Shown here one piece after another: positions 44,614 to 52,918 of a stretch of 64,000 nucleotides of DNA. Under the pieces are notes generated by a model, which was not told where the DNA came from, searched no databases, and saw nothing but the letters and a program-made list of their open reading frames with translations. Position 1 is the first letter of the stretch, and every line of letters begins with the position of its first letter. The stretch comes from FEN-1297 sp963834015 (GTDB lineage Bacteria > Bacteroidota > Ignavibacteria > Ignavibacteriales > Ignavibacteriaceae), in contig CAWIAG010000002.1 of the NCBI GenBank assembly GCA_963834015.1, positions 1,116,001 to 1,180,000 on the forward strand, given 5' to 3'. The position numbers and the translations under genes are program-made.

Positions 44614-45936
44614 TCAGGCATTAATTCCGCAGCATTTTTTATACTTTATGCCGCTGCCGCATGGGCATAGTTTATTTCTCCCGTGATTTACACCCGGAAA
44701 TCCTTTATCTTTTTCCGAAGCCCACTTAACAACATTTGCAACCGGCCGGTTATTCCTATATTCATTTACCATGTACTTCATATAAACATTTATATGATTA
44801 AAAAAAATTTTGTAACCAGCACATAAATAATTCAACCCGTCTTCACCTCCAGGAGTTTTAATAAAACGGTGTTTGGGGCACTCACCTCTGCATGCAAATC
44901 TAACATCACAATTTTGGCAGTAATATGGAAGAAGCGTCAGTTTATTATTTCCAAATATTTTTTGTTTTAAAGAGTTTACTAAAGACTCCAATGGGACTTC
45001 CATAATATTACCAAGTTTGTTTTCGGGATACACATAATGATCGCATGAATATATATCACCATTATGCTCAATTATCATTGCATCGCCGCAGGTTTCCCTG
45101 AATACACAAAGAGACGGCTGTTTACCGTACCAGGCTTCCAATGATATATCAAATAATTGGACAAAGACATTGCCAACATCCTTTCTTACCCATTCATCAA
45201 AAACGGCACATAAAAAATTTCCGTATTGCAAAGATTCTACAGACCAATTGGTTACCTCTGCAGAATGTTCATAACCGGGCGGAATTAAATTCATTCCGTC
45301 TTTTGGGCTTTCCGCGCTCCTTTCAACTATTGGTATAAACTGTATATAACCACTGCACGTATTTTTAAGAAAATTATACACCTCTAATGGTTTGTATGAA
45401 TTTTCACGGTGGACGGCTGTAAGTGTATTAAACTCTACCTGATGTTTTTTAAGATATTCCATTCCTCTTAATACACTGTCAAACGTGGGATTACTGCCTT
45501 TATCTAACCTGTATTTATCGTGAATTTCCTTTGGGCCATCAATTGATAAACCTACCAAAAATTTATTTTCATTAAAAAACCTGCACCATTCATCATCAAG
45601 GAAAACACCATTTGTCTGAAATGCATTATTAATGGATTTCCCATTTGAATATTTTTTCTGATATTCTATAACTTTTCTGAAATATTCAACTCCTGCTATA
45701 GTTGGTTCTCCCCCCTGCCATGCAAAGTTCACCTCCGGGACTTTATGAGCTTCAATTTTTTGTTTAATGAATGATTCCAGTACAGGGTAAGGCATTTTAA
45801 AATTACCGGTACCTTTATATAATTTTTCTTTTTCAAGATAAAAACAATACTTGCAGTCCAGGTTACAAACCGGTCCCATGGGCTTTGCCATCACATTAAA
45901 TGTTTTTATTGGATTCACATTGTTTATTTGACTCAT
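44614..45936 (-). CDS. Anaerobic sulfatase-maturating enzyme (radical SAM anSME)
   Basis: 440 residues. Radical SAM motif C-x3-C-x2-C is Cys24, Cys28, Cys31 (PVCNLDCKYCFYLE). GGEPTI, a catalytic Asp in LVGLSIDGP, and a C-terminal SPASM region binding two further Fe-S clusters (CGDAMIIEHNG.IYSCDHYVYP, CQNCDVRFACRGECPKHR) match anSME. It converts the active-site Cys or Ser of sulfatases to formylglycine without oxygen, pointing to anaerobic or microaerobic life. The last ~20 residues form a SEC-C zinc motif (CPCGSGIKYKKCC), which some family members carry. The substrate is most likely the Cys-type sulfatase two genes downstream. It starts 13 bases after the ThuA-domain gene. Confidence 0.95.
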   Translation of the reverse strand: MSQINNVNPIKTFNVMAKPMGPVCNLDCKYCFYLEKEKLYKGTGNFKMPYPVLESFIKQKIEAHKVPEVNFAWQGGEPTIAGVEYFRKVIEYQKKYSNGKSINNAFQTNGVFLDDEWCRFFNENKFLVGLSIDGPKEIHDKYRLDKGSNPTFDSVLRGMEYLKKHQVEFNTLTAVHRENSYKPLEVYNFLKNTCSGYIQFIPIVERSAESPKDGMNLIPPGYEHSAEVTNWSVESLQYGNFLCAVFDEWVRKDVGNVFVQLFDISLEAWYGKQPSLCVFRETCGDAMIIEHNGDIYSCDHYVYPENKLGNIMEVPLESLVNSLKQKIFGNNKLTLLPYYCQNCDVRFACRGECPKHRFIKTPGGEDGLNYLCAGYKIFFNHINVYMKYMVNEYRNNRPVANVVKWASEKDKGFPGVNHGRNKLCPCGSGIKYKKCCGINA

Positions 45937-45949
45937 TTCTCTATCAATT

Positions 45950-46870
45950 TTATTTTTTAACTTTATTTGATTTTAGAGCCGGGTTATTTACCCTATAACT
46001 TTCAGATAACTGGGATGATGTCAAGCCTGCAGAAAGATTTCCACCTCTTCCCAGCCATAATAATCCGTCAATAATTAATCTATTTTCAATTTTATTATCT
46101 AATGTAAATGAGAGTTCTTTTGAACTATCAATGTCATTATGCCCCATATTGAAATAGAGCATTTTGTAATTTTTGTTAGTCCATACTACCGGGTAATAAC
46201 CGCTATGCCAAATTTCGTTTGGTTTTGGCCCGGTTCCAAGTGGAAAACTTGTTGAATCAATTGATAAAAGTATTTTTATATCGGAATTTTTTCGCAGGTC
46301 ATTTGTCCACCGATACCATTCATTTGGAGAGGATTTAAATTTTTTGGGCAAATGTTTTGTTGCCGGATGTTTTTGATCTTCAACACGCAAAATAGCTGAT
46401 GTTGGCTTCCAGGTATTGCTTAGGTATGATCCCGATCCCAGAAATTGGTTATGATACCAGTCCCAATTCTGTGGAAATTCAGATGGAGTTAAAGCAAATG
46501 CAGCAAAATGGAATCCCATCCACGCGCCTCCGTTCTCCATATATTTTTGAAATGCTTCTCTTTGTGCAGGAGTATCCGGACGGTTATCTAAAAAAAGTAC
46601 AACCTTATATTTAGAAAGGAATTTGTCATTAAGATTATTCCAATCATCCGTGGAATCATAAGTAAAATTATATTTAGCCGCCATTTGGGGGAACCACCTG
46701 TTAGCTTCGTGAACAAAACTCAGATGCGCCTCCTCAGTTTTGGCATTGTAAAAAGCTATCACTTTAAATTTAGAGGGATGGCTTTTCGCCTTAATACCGG
46801 GAAAGCAGAGACTTATTGATAAAAGCACAATCACATATAAAGAAGTTTTAGATATTCCTGATTTTAACAT
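45950..46870 (-). CDS. ThuA-like domain protein (secreted)
   Basis: 306 residues. A signal peptide (about 1-29, SLCFPGIKAKS) precedes a ThuA-type class I glutamine amidotransferase-like fold: KVIAFYNAKTEEAHLSFVHE, KVVLFLDNRPDTPAQ, GGAWMGFHFAAFA, HPATKHLP, and a metal-site-like ...MLYFNMGHND. ThuA proteins are linked to disaccharide use and ketosugar metabolism; biochemical roles are poorly known. Secretion and its place directly upstream of the sulfatase maturase gene tie it to the glycan locus. The ending beyond about 275 has no assigned fold. Confidence 0.8.
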   Translation of the reverse strand: MLKSGISKTSLYVIVLLSISLCFPGIKAKSHPSKFKVIAFYNAKTEEAHLSFVHEANRWFPQMAAKYNFTYDSTDDWNNLNDKFLSKYKVVLFLDNRPDTPAQREAFQKYMENGGAWMGFHFAAFALTPSEFPQNWDWYHNQFLGSGSYLSNTWKPTSAILRVEDQKHPATKHLPKKFKSSPNEWYRWTNDLRKNSDIKILLSIDSTSFPLGTGPKPNEIWHSGYYPVVWTNKNYKMLYFNMGHNDIDSSKELSFTLDNKIENRLIIDGLLWLGRGGNLSAGLTSSQLSESYRVNNPALKSNKVKK

Positions 46871-47023
46871 GATTATTCCTCAGATTACTTGTGAATTTAA
46901 TTAACACTAATAATTATGGCAATGGATATCCAATTGAATTTGCCGACAATATTACTCATAAATTATCAATTGACAATTACAAAATTATACCGCCTGCATG
47001 GACGAATTAAAACGCCGGACCTA

Positions 47024-47836
47024 TCAAGGAATTGCAACATTCATCGTCCACCGGATGATCTCTTCAATTGATGCGGACGGCGCATCAAGATGGCTTGAAT
47101 CCGGCTCGTATAGCATGCTGAGTTGATTCCCGGGAAGGGAGTTAAACATCAAACGTTTGGTTTTGATAAGAACCGGATAATCATCTTTTGGAGCGATAAA
47201 CAAGACCGGAACAGCAGGGTTCATGTTTTTTACAGCCAGCGTTTCGTTCATTGCACCATCCGGATCGAACCAGCTCAAATAAGCTGCAGGAGTTGTGTTG
47301 ACTGGATAAATTCCCCGGGTTCCCTCGTAATCACTTAAAATAACTTTTTCCTCACCTTTACCATCTGTAATTAATTTTCGTGCCATATCAACGGAGGCGC
47401 CAAGTTTATCCCGGATGAGAGCGCCACCGGCGTTTCCGCCAGGGGCAATAGCAATAATACCATCAACGACGTGCCTGCCCCCAAAATAAAGCGCAAACAA
47501 TCCTCCCAAACTGTGTCCGGCCACAAAAAACTTTTGAGCTCCTCTGGTCCTCAATGATATTAAAGCCGATTCAACCTCTTGTTCGGCAACGCTCACATTG
47601 ACATCATAATTTCTCTTCCCGGACCAGGGCATTTCCAGATTTGCAACCAGAAACCCTTTTTTCTCCAAAGCGGAGTCCAACTCCAAAACATATTTAGTTG
47701 GTGAACCACCTTTGCCGTGCATAAGGACGATTCCGATCCTGATGTCACCCGTTTCTGCAATTGGAGTCACCGGTATGGTGATACCGGAAAGAGCAAGAAT
47801 CAGTATCAATAGCAAACGTTCCGTATAATGAATCAT
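47024..47836 (-). CDS. Secreted alpha/beta hydrolase
   Basis: 270 residues with a signal peptide (about 1-28, LILILALSGITIPV). The alpha/beta hydrolase elements are IGIVLMHGKGG, nucleophile elbow GHSLGG (Ser near 114) and a C-terminal SSHLDAP with the likely catalytic His. It resembles DUF3530/dienelactone-hydrolase-like proteins of Proteobacteria. Unlike its neighbours it has a strong Shine-Dalgarno (AAGGAGA 6 bases before the ATG) and a higher GC content, suggesting acquisition from a different lineage. Substrate is unknown; an esterase removing acyl groups from glycans would fit the context but is inferred only. Confidence 0.75.
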   Translation of the reverse strand: MIHYTERLLLILILALSGITIPVTPIAETGDIRIGIVLMHGKGGSPTKYVLELDSALEKKGFLVANLEMPWSGKRNYDVNVSVAEQEVESALISLRTRGAQKFFVAGHSLGGLFALYFGGRHVVDGIIAIAPGGNAGGALIRDKLGASVDMARKLITDGKGEEKVILSDYEGTRGIYPVNTTPAAYLSWFDPDGAMNETLAVKNMNPAVPVLFIAPKDDYPVLIKTKRLMFNSLPGNQLSMLYEPDSSHLDAPSASIEEIIRWTMNVAIP

Positions 47837-47898
47837 ATCTTTCTCCTTGACACAGCTTTCAATTCCCAGAGCCGAATTATTGGTCCTAGATTATGCTG

Positions 47899-48171
47899 TT
47901 AATTAAAAAATCTCCATTTAAAAATTACCCCAATTAACTTAAACGAATTTTCATTACGAATTATAAATTCCGGTATATCTTTTTCAAAAAAAACCTGAAT
48001 GTTCGCATAATATCTTTGTAAAGAATCAAATAGTTTAATAAACTTATAAACTATAATCAAACTTATTAGAAAAAAAATATTTCCAACTGACATTTCTAAT
48101 TTGCTAATAGAAAGGATAATATTTTCCAAAAAAAATAATTGAACTTCTTTATTTAACCCCCTTAGAAGCAA
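47899..48171 (-). CDS. Short hydrophobic protein, possible DUF2975-like fragment
   Basis: 90 residues with one clear membrane helix (VGNIFFLISLIIVYKF). The part after it (LFDSLQ ... RNENSFKLIGVIF) loosely recalls small DUF2975-type membrane proteins, which are longer. It is AT-rich, has no clear ribosome-binding site and lies in a region of gene debris, so it may be a remnant or not expressed. Confidence 0.25.
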   Translation of the reverse strand: MLLRGLNKEVQLFFLENIILSISKLEMSVGNIFFLISLIIVYKFIKLFDSLQRYYANIQVFFEKDIPEFIIRNENSFKLIGVIFKWRFFN

Positions 48172-48229
48172 ATTTCAACATTTTTATTTGGCATTGATAC
48201 GCTAATAAATTTTTAATTGACTTGTAAGA

Positions 48230-48276
48230 AATATTATTGGGCCGGGATTGGAGGAAAAATGCTAAGAGCATTTAGT
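48230..48276 (+). repeat. 47-bp dispersed repeat, copy 2
   Basis: Second copy of the element at 11538-11584, in the same orientation. Here the hairpin is perfect: AAATGCT (48257-48263) pairs with AGCATTT (48267-48273) around AAG. Confidence 0.75.
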
Positions 48277-48436
48277 AATTTTTATAATTTAACATTAGAG
48301 ATAATGGTATTCTTCCTCACACCTTTACAGCCTGCTAAAACAAAATATATTTTGACTGCAACAATAGTAAATTTGGACTCATTAATTTCTTTGCTGCTGT
48401 GTAACTTTGCAGCATCATAAAGAAGGAATTAGAAAA

Positions 48437-48705
48437 ATGAAAATTATAGTAACAGGCTCGTTAGGGCATATCAGCCATCCATCGACCAAAGAATTAGTAC
48501 AAAAAGGACATTCCGTTACAGTAATCAGCAGCAAGCACGAACAAAAAACAGTATTTCGCCGGGTTACACGGCAACCGACCTGAACCAACACAAAGGAATG
48601 CAAACATTAGAGCAAGGTGCAAAATCAATTGTAAAATTTGCAATTATAGATAACGGCGAAATAACAGGAAAATTTTTCCAGGAAAAAGAGGAAATATCAT
48701 GGTAA
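48437..48705 (+). pseudogene. Chimeric dehydrogenase remnant (NmrA-like N-terminus joined to SDR C-terminus)
   Basis: The ATG at 48437 (after AAGGAATTAG) encodes MKIIVTGSLGHISHP, a Rossmann-type start like NmrA/NAD(P)H-binding proteins, through HSVTVISSKHEQ. The frame then ends at 48580. In the next frame from about 48548 the DNA reads NSISPGYTATDLNQHKG ... QTLEQGAKSIVKFA ... and stops at 48703-48705; this is the typical end of a classical short-chain dehydrogenase. The catalytic middle of both proteins is missing, so two adjacent dehydrogenase genes appear to have been joined by a deletion. The product cannot be a working enzyme. Confidence 0.75.
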
Positions 48706-49470
48706 AAACAATTGCCCACAATGAATCAATAAATTTGGTATTTAATTTTTATTCCATTTGCAATTGAATTTTATATGCCTGCCACAATATAAATTTTCCA
48801 AGTGGTTCCACCTTAACTTTTGCTGATGATAATTTTGTGAAAGGCCTCAACACGACATAAGAAATATTTTTTTGTTTTAATTCCGAAAGTAAAGCGCCAT
48901 TAACATAAAAGACAGAGACTTTAACTCCTCGAGACCGGTGGTTTTGGATCATAGCCTAAAGTGAGATTTATTCCAGCGTTTCCAAATTAAATTAAGAATT
49001 CCTTTAATTATCTCTCAATACAAATTCTAAGGAAAAGTTTTAACAAGCAAGGGATTGAGTGAGGGACTTTTAAAAATTATTTATAATAAAGGATTGAAAA
49101 ATTAAAATAATTTTTTAAAGTACTTAACATTAAGAGGAGGAAGGTTTATTTTTAATAGTATGATTTAAATTTAGATGACAAAGTTACAAATGGAGAGAAC
49201 TCCTATTTTTCTTACTATTAAGCAGCTTTAGATAGAAAGATGTATATCTTCTTTGAAGAAAAAAATTAGAAACCCACACATCCCCGGCTATTCAGCAAAA
49301 GGCGGATGAGCTATTGCAAGCTGCAGCATAATAGTAATTATTTTTTTAGCAGTCGCAACTTTTAAGCCGGGGTGCTGTTAAAACAATTAAATAGCCGAAC
49401 TTTATTACATTAAGGAATCTTTTTTGGCTAAAGTTAATTATTAGTTGTACATGAGGTAAAAGAAAGGTTA
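48706..49470. other. Intergenic region with a minus-strand gene remnant
   Basis: About 765 bases. On the minus strand at roughly 48749-48985 a protein-like stretch (GINLTLGYDPKPPV, then one frame over GVKVSVFYVNGALLSELKQ and VEPLGKFILWQAYKIQ) looks like the end of a degraded gene of unknown family. From 48990 to 49470 I see only AT-rich DNA. Confidence 0.3.
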
Positions 49471-50622
49471 ATGAATATGCTCTACCGGAAATTTGGCAAA
49501 ACGGATGAACTGGTTTCCATTCTTGGATTCGGATGTATGCGGCTCCCGCTTTTACCCGGAGGAGATCCGACAAGAATTGATGAAAAATTAGCGACTGAAC
49601 AAATTCGGTTTGCAATTGATAAAGGAGTAAATTATATTGACACCGCCTACCCTTATCACGGTACAGGGATGCGATCAGGGGGACAAAGTGAACCTTTTGT
49701 AGGAAAAGTATTAAAAGACGGTTACCGGGATAAAGTTAAAATCGCCACCAAACTTCCAAGTTGGCTAATTAAAACCTGGTTTGATATGGATAAATATTTA
49801 AACGAACAATTAGAACGCCTGAAAACCGATACAATAGATTTTTACCTGGTTCATGCTTTAAATACTACATTATGGGAGAACGTTAAATCTGCCGGTGTTG
49901 CTGAATTTTTAGATCAAGCAGTCAGAGACGGAAGAATCAGGTATGCCGGCTTTTCTTACCACGAAAAGGAGGAGTATTTTAACGATATTGTAGATTCGTA
50001 TGATTGGACATTCTGTCAAATACAATACAATTATATGGATGAAGAATTTCAGGCCGGTAGAAAAGGTTTAGACTATGCCGCACAAAAAGGACTGGGTATT
50101 ACAATTATGGAACCACTCAGAGGCGGTAAGCTGGGAGTAAATCTTCCGGCGGATGTTCAAACGGTATTTAATCAGGCTGATATTAAAATGACCCCGGCGG
50201 AATGGGCCTTAAGGTGGATATGGGATCAACCGGAAGTATCTGTACTGTTAAGCGGTATGAACAGCATGGAGCAGGTTATCGAAAATATTAAAATCGCTCA
50301 GAATGCTGCAGAGAACTCTTTCACCGCAAAAGAGAAAGACGTAATTGAACAGGTTAAAAATATTTTCAGGCAAAGGATAAAAGTTAATTGTACATGGTGC
50401 AGCTATTGTCTGCCCTGTCCGCAGGGTGTAAACATCCCGGGATGTTTTAATTTTTATAACAACTACCATATGTTTGGCCGGGAGGAAGCCTATCGTATGC
50501 TTCAGCCGGAACAAAGGGCATCCAATTGTATTGAATGCGGAGAGTGCGAAACCCATTGTCCGCAATCAATAAAAATCAGGGAGGAGTTAAAAAATGTTCA
50601 AGCCATTTTTGAACCTGCATAA
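49471..50622 (+). CDS. Aldo/keto reductase with C-terminal [4Fe-4S] domain
   Basis: 383 residues. The AKR barrel (about 1-290) has DTAYPYHG (catalytic Asp/Tyr), a Lys in KVKIATKLP and a His in DFYLVHALN. The C-terminal ~85 residues add cysteine motifs CTWCSYCLPCPQGVNIPGC and CIECGECETHCPQ, i.e. ferredoxin-like [4Fe-4S] binding. This AKR subfamily (YccK/Fe-S AKR) is common in anaerobes and reduces carbonyls with NAD(P)H while possibly exchanging electrons with the cluster; the substrate is unknown. It stands alone, followed after about 280 bases by an MFS transporter gene. Confidence 0.9.
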   Translation: MNMLYRKFGKTDELVSILGFGCMRLPLLPGGDPTRIDEKLATEQIRFAIDKGVNYIDTAYPYHGTGMRSGGQSEPFVGKVLKDGYRDKVKIATKLPSWLIKTWFDMDKYLNEQLERLKTDTIDFYLVHALNTTLWENVKSAGVAEFLDQAVRDGRIRYAGFSYHEKEEYFNDIVDSYDWTFCQIQYNYMDEEFQAGRKGLDYAAQKGLGITIMEPLRGGKLGVNLPADVQTVFNQADIKMTPAEWALRWIWDQPEVSVLLSGMNSMEQVIENIKIAQNAAENSFTAKEKDVIEQVKNIFRQRIKVNCTWCSYCLPCPQGVNIPGCFNFYNNYHMFGREEAYRMLQPEQRASNCIECGECETHCPQSIKIREELKNVQAIFEPA

Positions 50623-50905
50623 TATCAACCATAGAACATTATTTACTCAAAACCTGTTATGACAATAAAATGACATTCAGGGAACAGCATAGCCTAAAAT
50701 AAATTTTTGACTATGTTTCTTCTATTATAAAGCTTAAGTTTGAAAGTTATTTTTGAAGACATGGAATTTTAATTAAAAAACTTCAGGAATATGAAAAAAT
50801 ACAAAGAGTTTGTTTTGCAAAATCCGGAATTAAAGTTGGTAAGTTATTATTAAGAAAATTTTTAATCTAAGTGCATATCAAAAGCATTCCCACCCAAGTG
50901 TTTTT

Positions 50906-52093
50906 ATGTTATTGATCCTGCCTTATGGTATTATGGGCGGATATATAACTGTCACAATTGCTTTTCTGCTTACGAAAGCCGGGATACCACTAGTGCAGGT
51001 TGCTCCACTTGTGGCAATGACCTTATTACCGAATATTTTAAAATTTCTTTGGGCTCCGCTTGTTGATACTACTCTTACTTTAAAAAAGTGGTATGTCCTT
51101 TCAAATATAATGACGGCAATTGGCATCCTGATTACCGGTATTTTGCCGTTCAAAGCCGGCTACCTGGCATTGTTCAGCATTATAATTTTTTGGGGGAGCT
51201 TTGCAAATACTTTCCTTGCTATGGCCACAGCAAGTTTAATTGCATATGATACACCGGATAATTTAAAGGGACGGGCAAGCGGCTGGTCGCAGGCCGGAAA
51301 CCTAGGAGGATTAGGATTGGGCGGCGGCGCCGGATTATGGCTTGCCGAAAGATTACCCTCAGCATGGATGGCAGGCGCAATTGTTGCTTTAATTTGTTTA
51401 GTATGCACCGTTGGATTGCTTTTTTTAACCGAGCCCGAATCAACAATCAGAGTAAAGAGTTACACGAAGACTATCCGCAATCTCAGCCTGGATATCTGGG
51501 CTGTTATAAAGTCGCGTATGGGATTTATGGCGCTCCTGTTATGCTTCCTGCCCATCGGATCCGGCGCTGCCTCAAACTTATGGTCGGCGGTGTCAAACGA
51601 TTGGAGAGCTTCGGCTGATACGGTGGCGCTTGTAATCGGTGTTGCAGGCGGAATTCTCTCAACAATCGGATGTTTAGCCGGCGGCTGGGTATGCGACATT
51701 ATGGACCGTAAAAAAGCTTATATACTATTCGGCATAGTTCAGGCTTTGTGTGCGGTTGGAATGGCCTTTAGTCCCCGTACAGAACAAATGTTTATTATAT
51801 GGACATCTTTGTATGCAGTAAGTACCGGCCTTGCTTATGCGGGATTCAGCGCATTTACACTTGAAGCTATCGGGAAGGGTGCAGCAGCAACAAAATACAA
51901 TGTATTCGCATCACTATCCAATGCACCGATTTATCTTATGACTTTTGTTGATGAGTGGGCACACGAAAAATGGAATTCATTTGGTATGCTCAATGCAGAA
52001 GCAATTCTGGCGTTTATAGGAATGATCGTATTCATTACAATTTTTGTATCAGTAAACAGAACAAAAGAAGAAGTAATTTTTGAAACGGATTAA
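50906..52093 (+). CDS. MFS transporter, PAT/AmpG-like family
   Basis: 395 residues with about 12 membrane helices. Segments GRASGWSQAGNLGGLGLGGG and FSAFTLEAIGKGAAATKYNV match the PAT (AmpG/acetyl-CoA transporter-like) branch of the major facilitator superfamily. It probably moves a peptidoglycan- or sugar-derived solute across the inner membrane. The start is doubtful: family-like sequence begins upstream of this ATG (SAYQKHSHPSVF, from about 50870), yet no ATG, GTG or TTG exists in frame before the stop at 50840. The gene may use a non-standard start, or its 5' end may be damaged. Confidence 0.8.
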   Translation: MLLILPYGIMGGYITVTIAFLLTKAGIPLVQVAPLVAMTLLPNILKFLWAPLVDTTLTLKKWYVLSNIMTAIGILITGILPFKAGYLALFSIIIFWGSFANTFLAMATASLIAYDTPDNLKGRASGWSQAGNLGGLGLGGGAGLWLAERLPSAWMAGAIVALICLVCTVGLLFLTEPESTIRVKSYTKTIRNLSLDIWAVIKSRMGFMALLLCFLPIGSGAASNLWSAVSNDWRASADTVALVIGVAGGILSTIGCLAGGWVCDIMDRKKAYILFGIVQALCAVGMAFSPRTEQMFIIWTSLYAVSTGLAYAGFSAFTLEAIGKGAAATKYNVFASLSNAPIYLMTFVDEWAHEKWNSFGMLNAEAILAFIGMIVFITIFVSVNRTKEEVIFETD

Positions 52094-52741
52094 ATGGAGA
52101 TTAACATTGTTGAACTTACAGCAGGGTTGCTATAAATAAAAAAGGGAGCGAATCATTACACATTTACAAATACTCCTTTAATACTCTCTTGAGAAAGGAA
52201 TGTTTTATGAATAAGTGATTAGAAAAATATGTTTTACATTTTTATAAAAGTTCATTCTTTTATTGGAACCTTCCAACATTATACTTTCTGCAACTTATAA
52301 TAACTGTATTTGCAAAGGTTTTCTAAAGATAATCGCTCCGACCCACTCCTTCACCCCTCCCCAGAAGGGATTTTTCTGCGAAAAGTGTCTACGCTAAAAA
52401 CCCAAAGCTACTTTAAGAGCCAGTTTAACCCTGGACTTCATATAACTCATCACAAGGAAGCAATCCCTTTTTCATCCTTTAGATCGATTGATTTATTGCT
52501 ATATTTTGTTTTATCATATTTGTGCGGAGAAATTACAGATAATTCAACCGAGTTTCACGTAGTTAAAACCCGCAGAATATTAAAATAATTTCTTGCCGCT
52601 TTTAGCCTTAAAAAAGGAACAAATGTAATTAAGAAGCAATTTAAAATAAGGTTGATTGAACATATCTAATATACACTGCAAGATATACCAGCGTTAGAAA
52701 ATTTTAGTTCAATTCACAGACTCTATTTTGATAGTGTAAAT
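52094..52741. other. Intergenic region with dispersed repeat
   Basis: About 650 bases with no convincing gene. It holds the second copy of the 83-bp repeat (52300-52381). The 92-codon open frame across 52310-52588 begins inside that repeat and has no protein-like features. Confidence 0.5.
52300..52381 (+). repeat. 83-bp dispersed repeat, copy 2
   Basis: Same-orientation counterpart of 11715-11797, with the blocks TTCTAAA, ATAAT, ACCCAC, ACCCCTCCC and TTCTGCGA conserved. The hairpin arms are less perfect than in copy 1. Confidence 0.75.
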
Positions 52742-52912
52742 ATGTTGCATATAATTATAATATATTTGTGTATATCGGTTGTCAGCGCTTTACTATTAGT
52801 ATTTCAAATAAGCACAGCACCAAATGGTTATGAAGATGATAACGGCTTCCATTCTCAAAAAGGCAAGTTTAATGGAAAAATCATTGGGCTGAGAAGAAAC
52901 AAAATATTGTAG
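52742..52912 (+). CDS. Possible small membrane protein (56 residues)
   Basis: ATG to TAG, with an N-terminal hydrophobic helix (IIIIYLCISVVSALLLVF) and a polar tail ending LRRNKIL. It ends 7 bases before the convergent stop of the sigma54-type regulator gene. There is no ribosome-binding site and no known family, so it may be a chance frame. Confidence 0.25.
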   Translation: MLHIIIIYLCISVVSALLLVFQISTAPNGYEDDNGFHSQKGKFNGKIIGLRRNKIL

Positions 52913-52918
52913 CGGATA

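Noticed and set aside
48217..48420. 67-codon open frame over the 47-bp repeat
   Set aside because: The translation of the other repeat copy is only partly similar and breaks off; the hairpin with compensatory change argues for a non-coding element.
52310..52588. 92-codon open frame
   Set aside because: Its first third is the 83-bp dispersed repeat and the rest shows no recognisable protein features.
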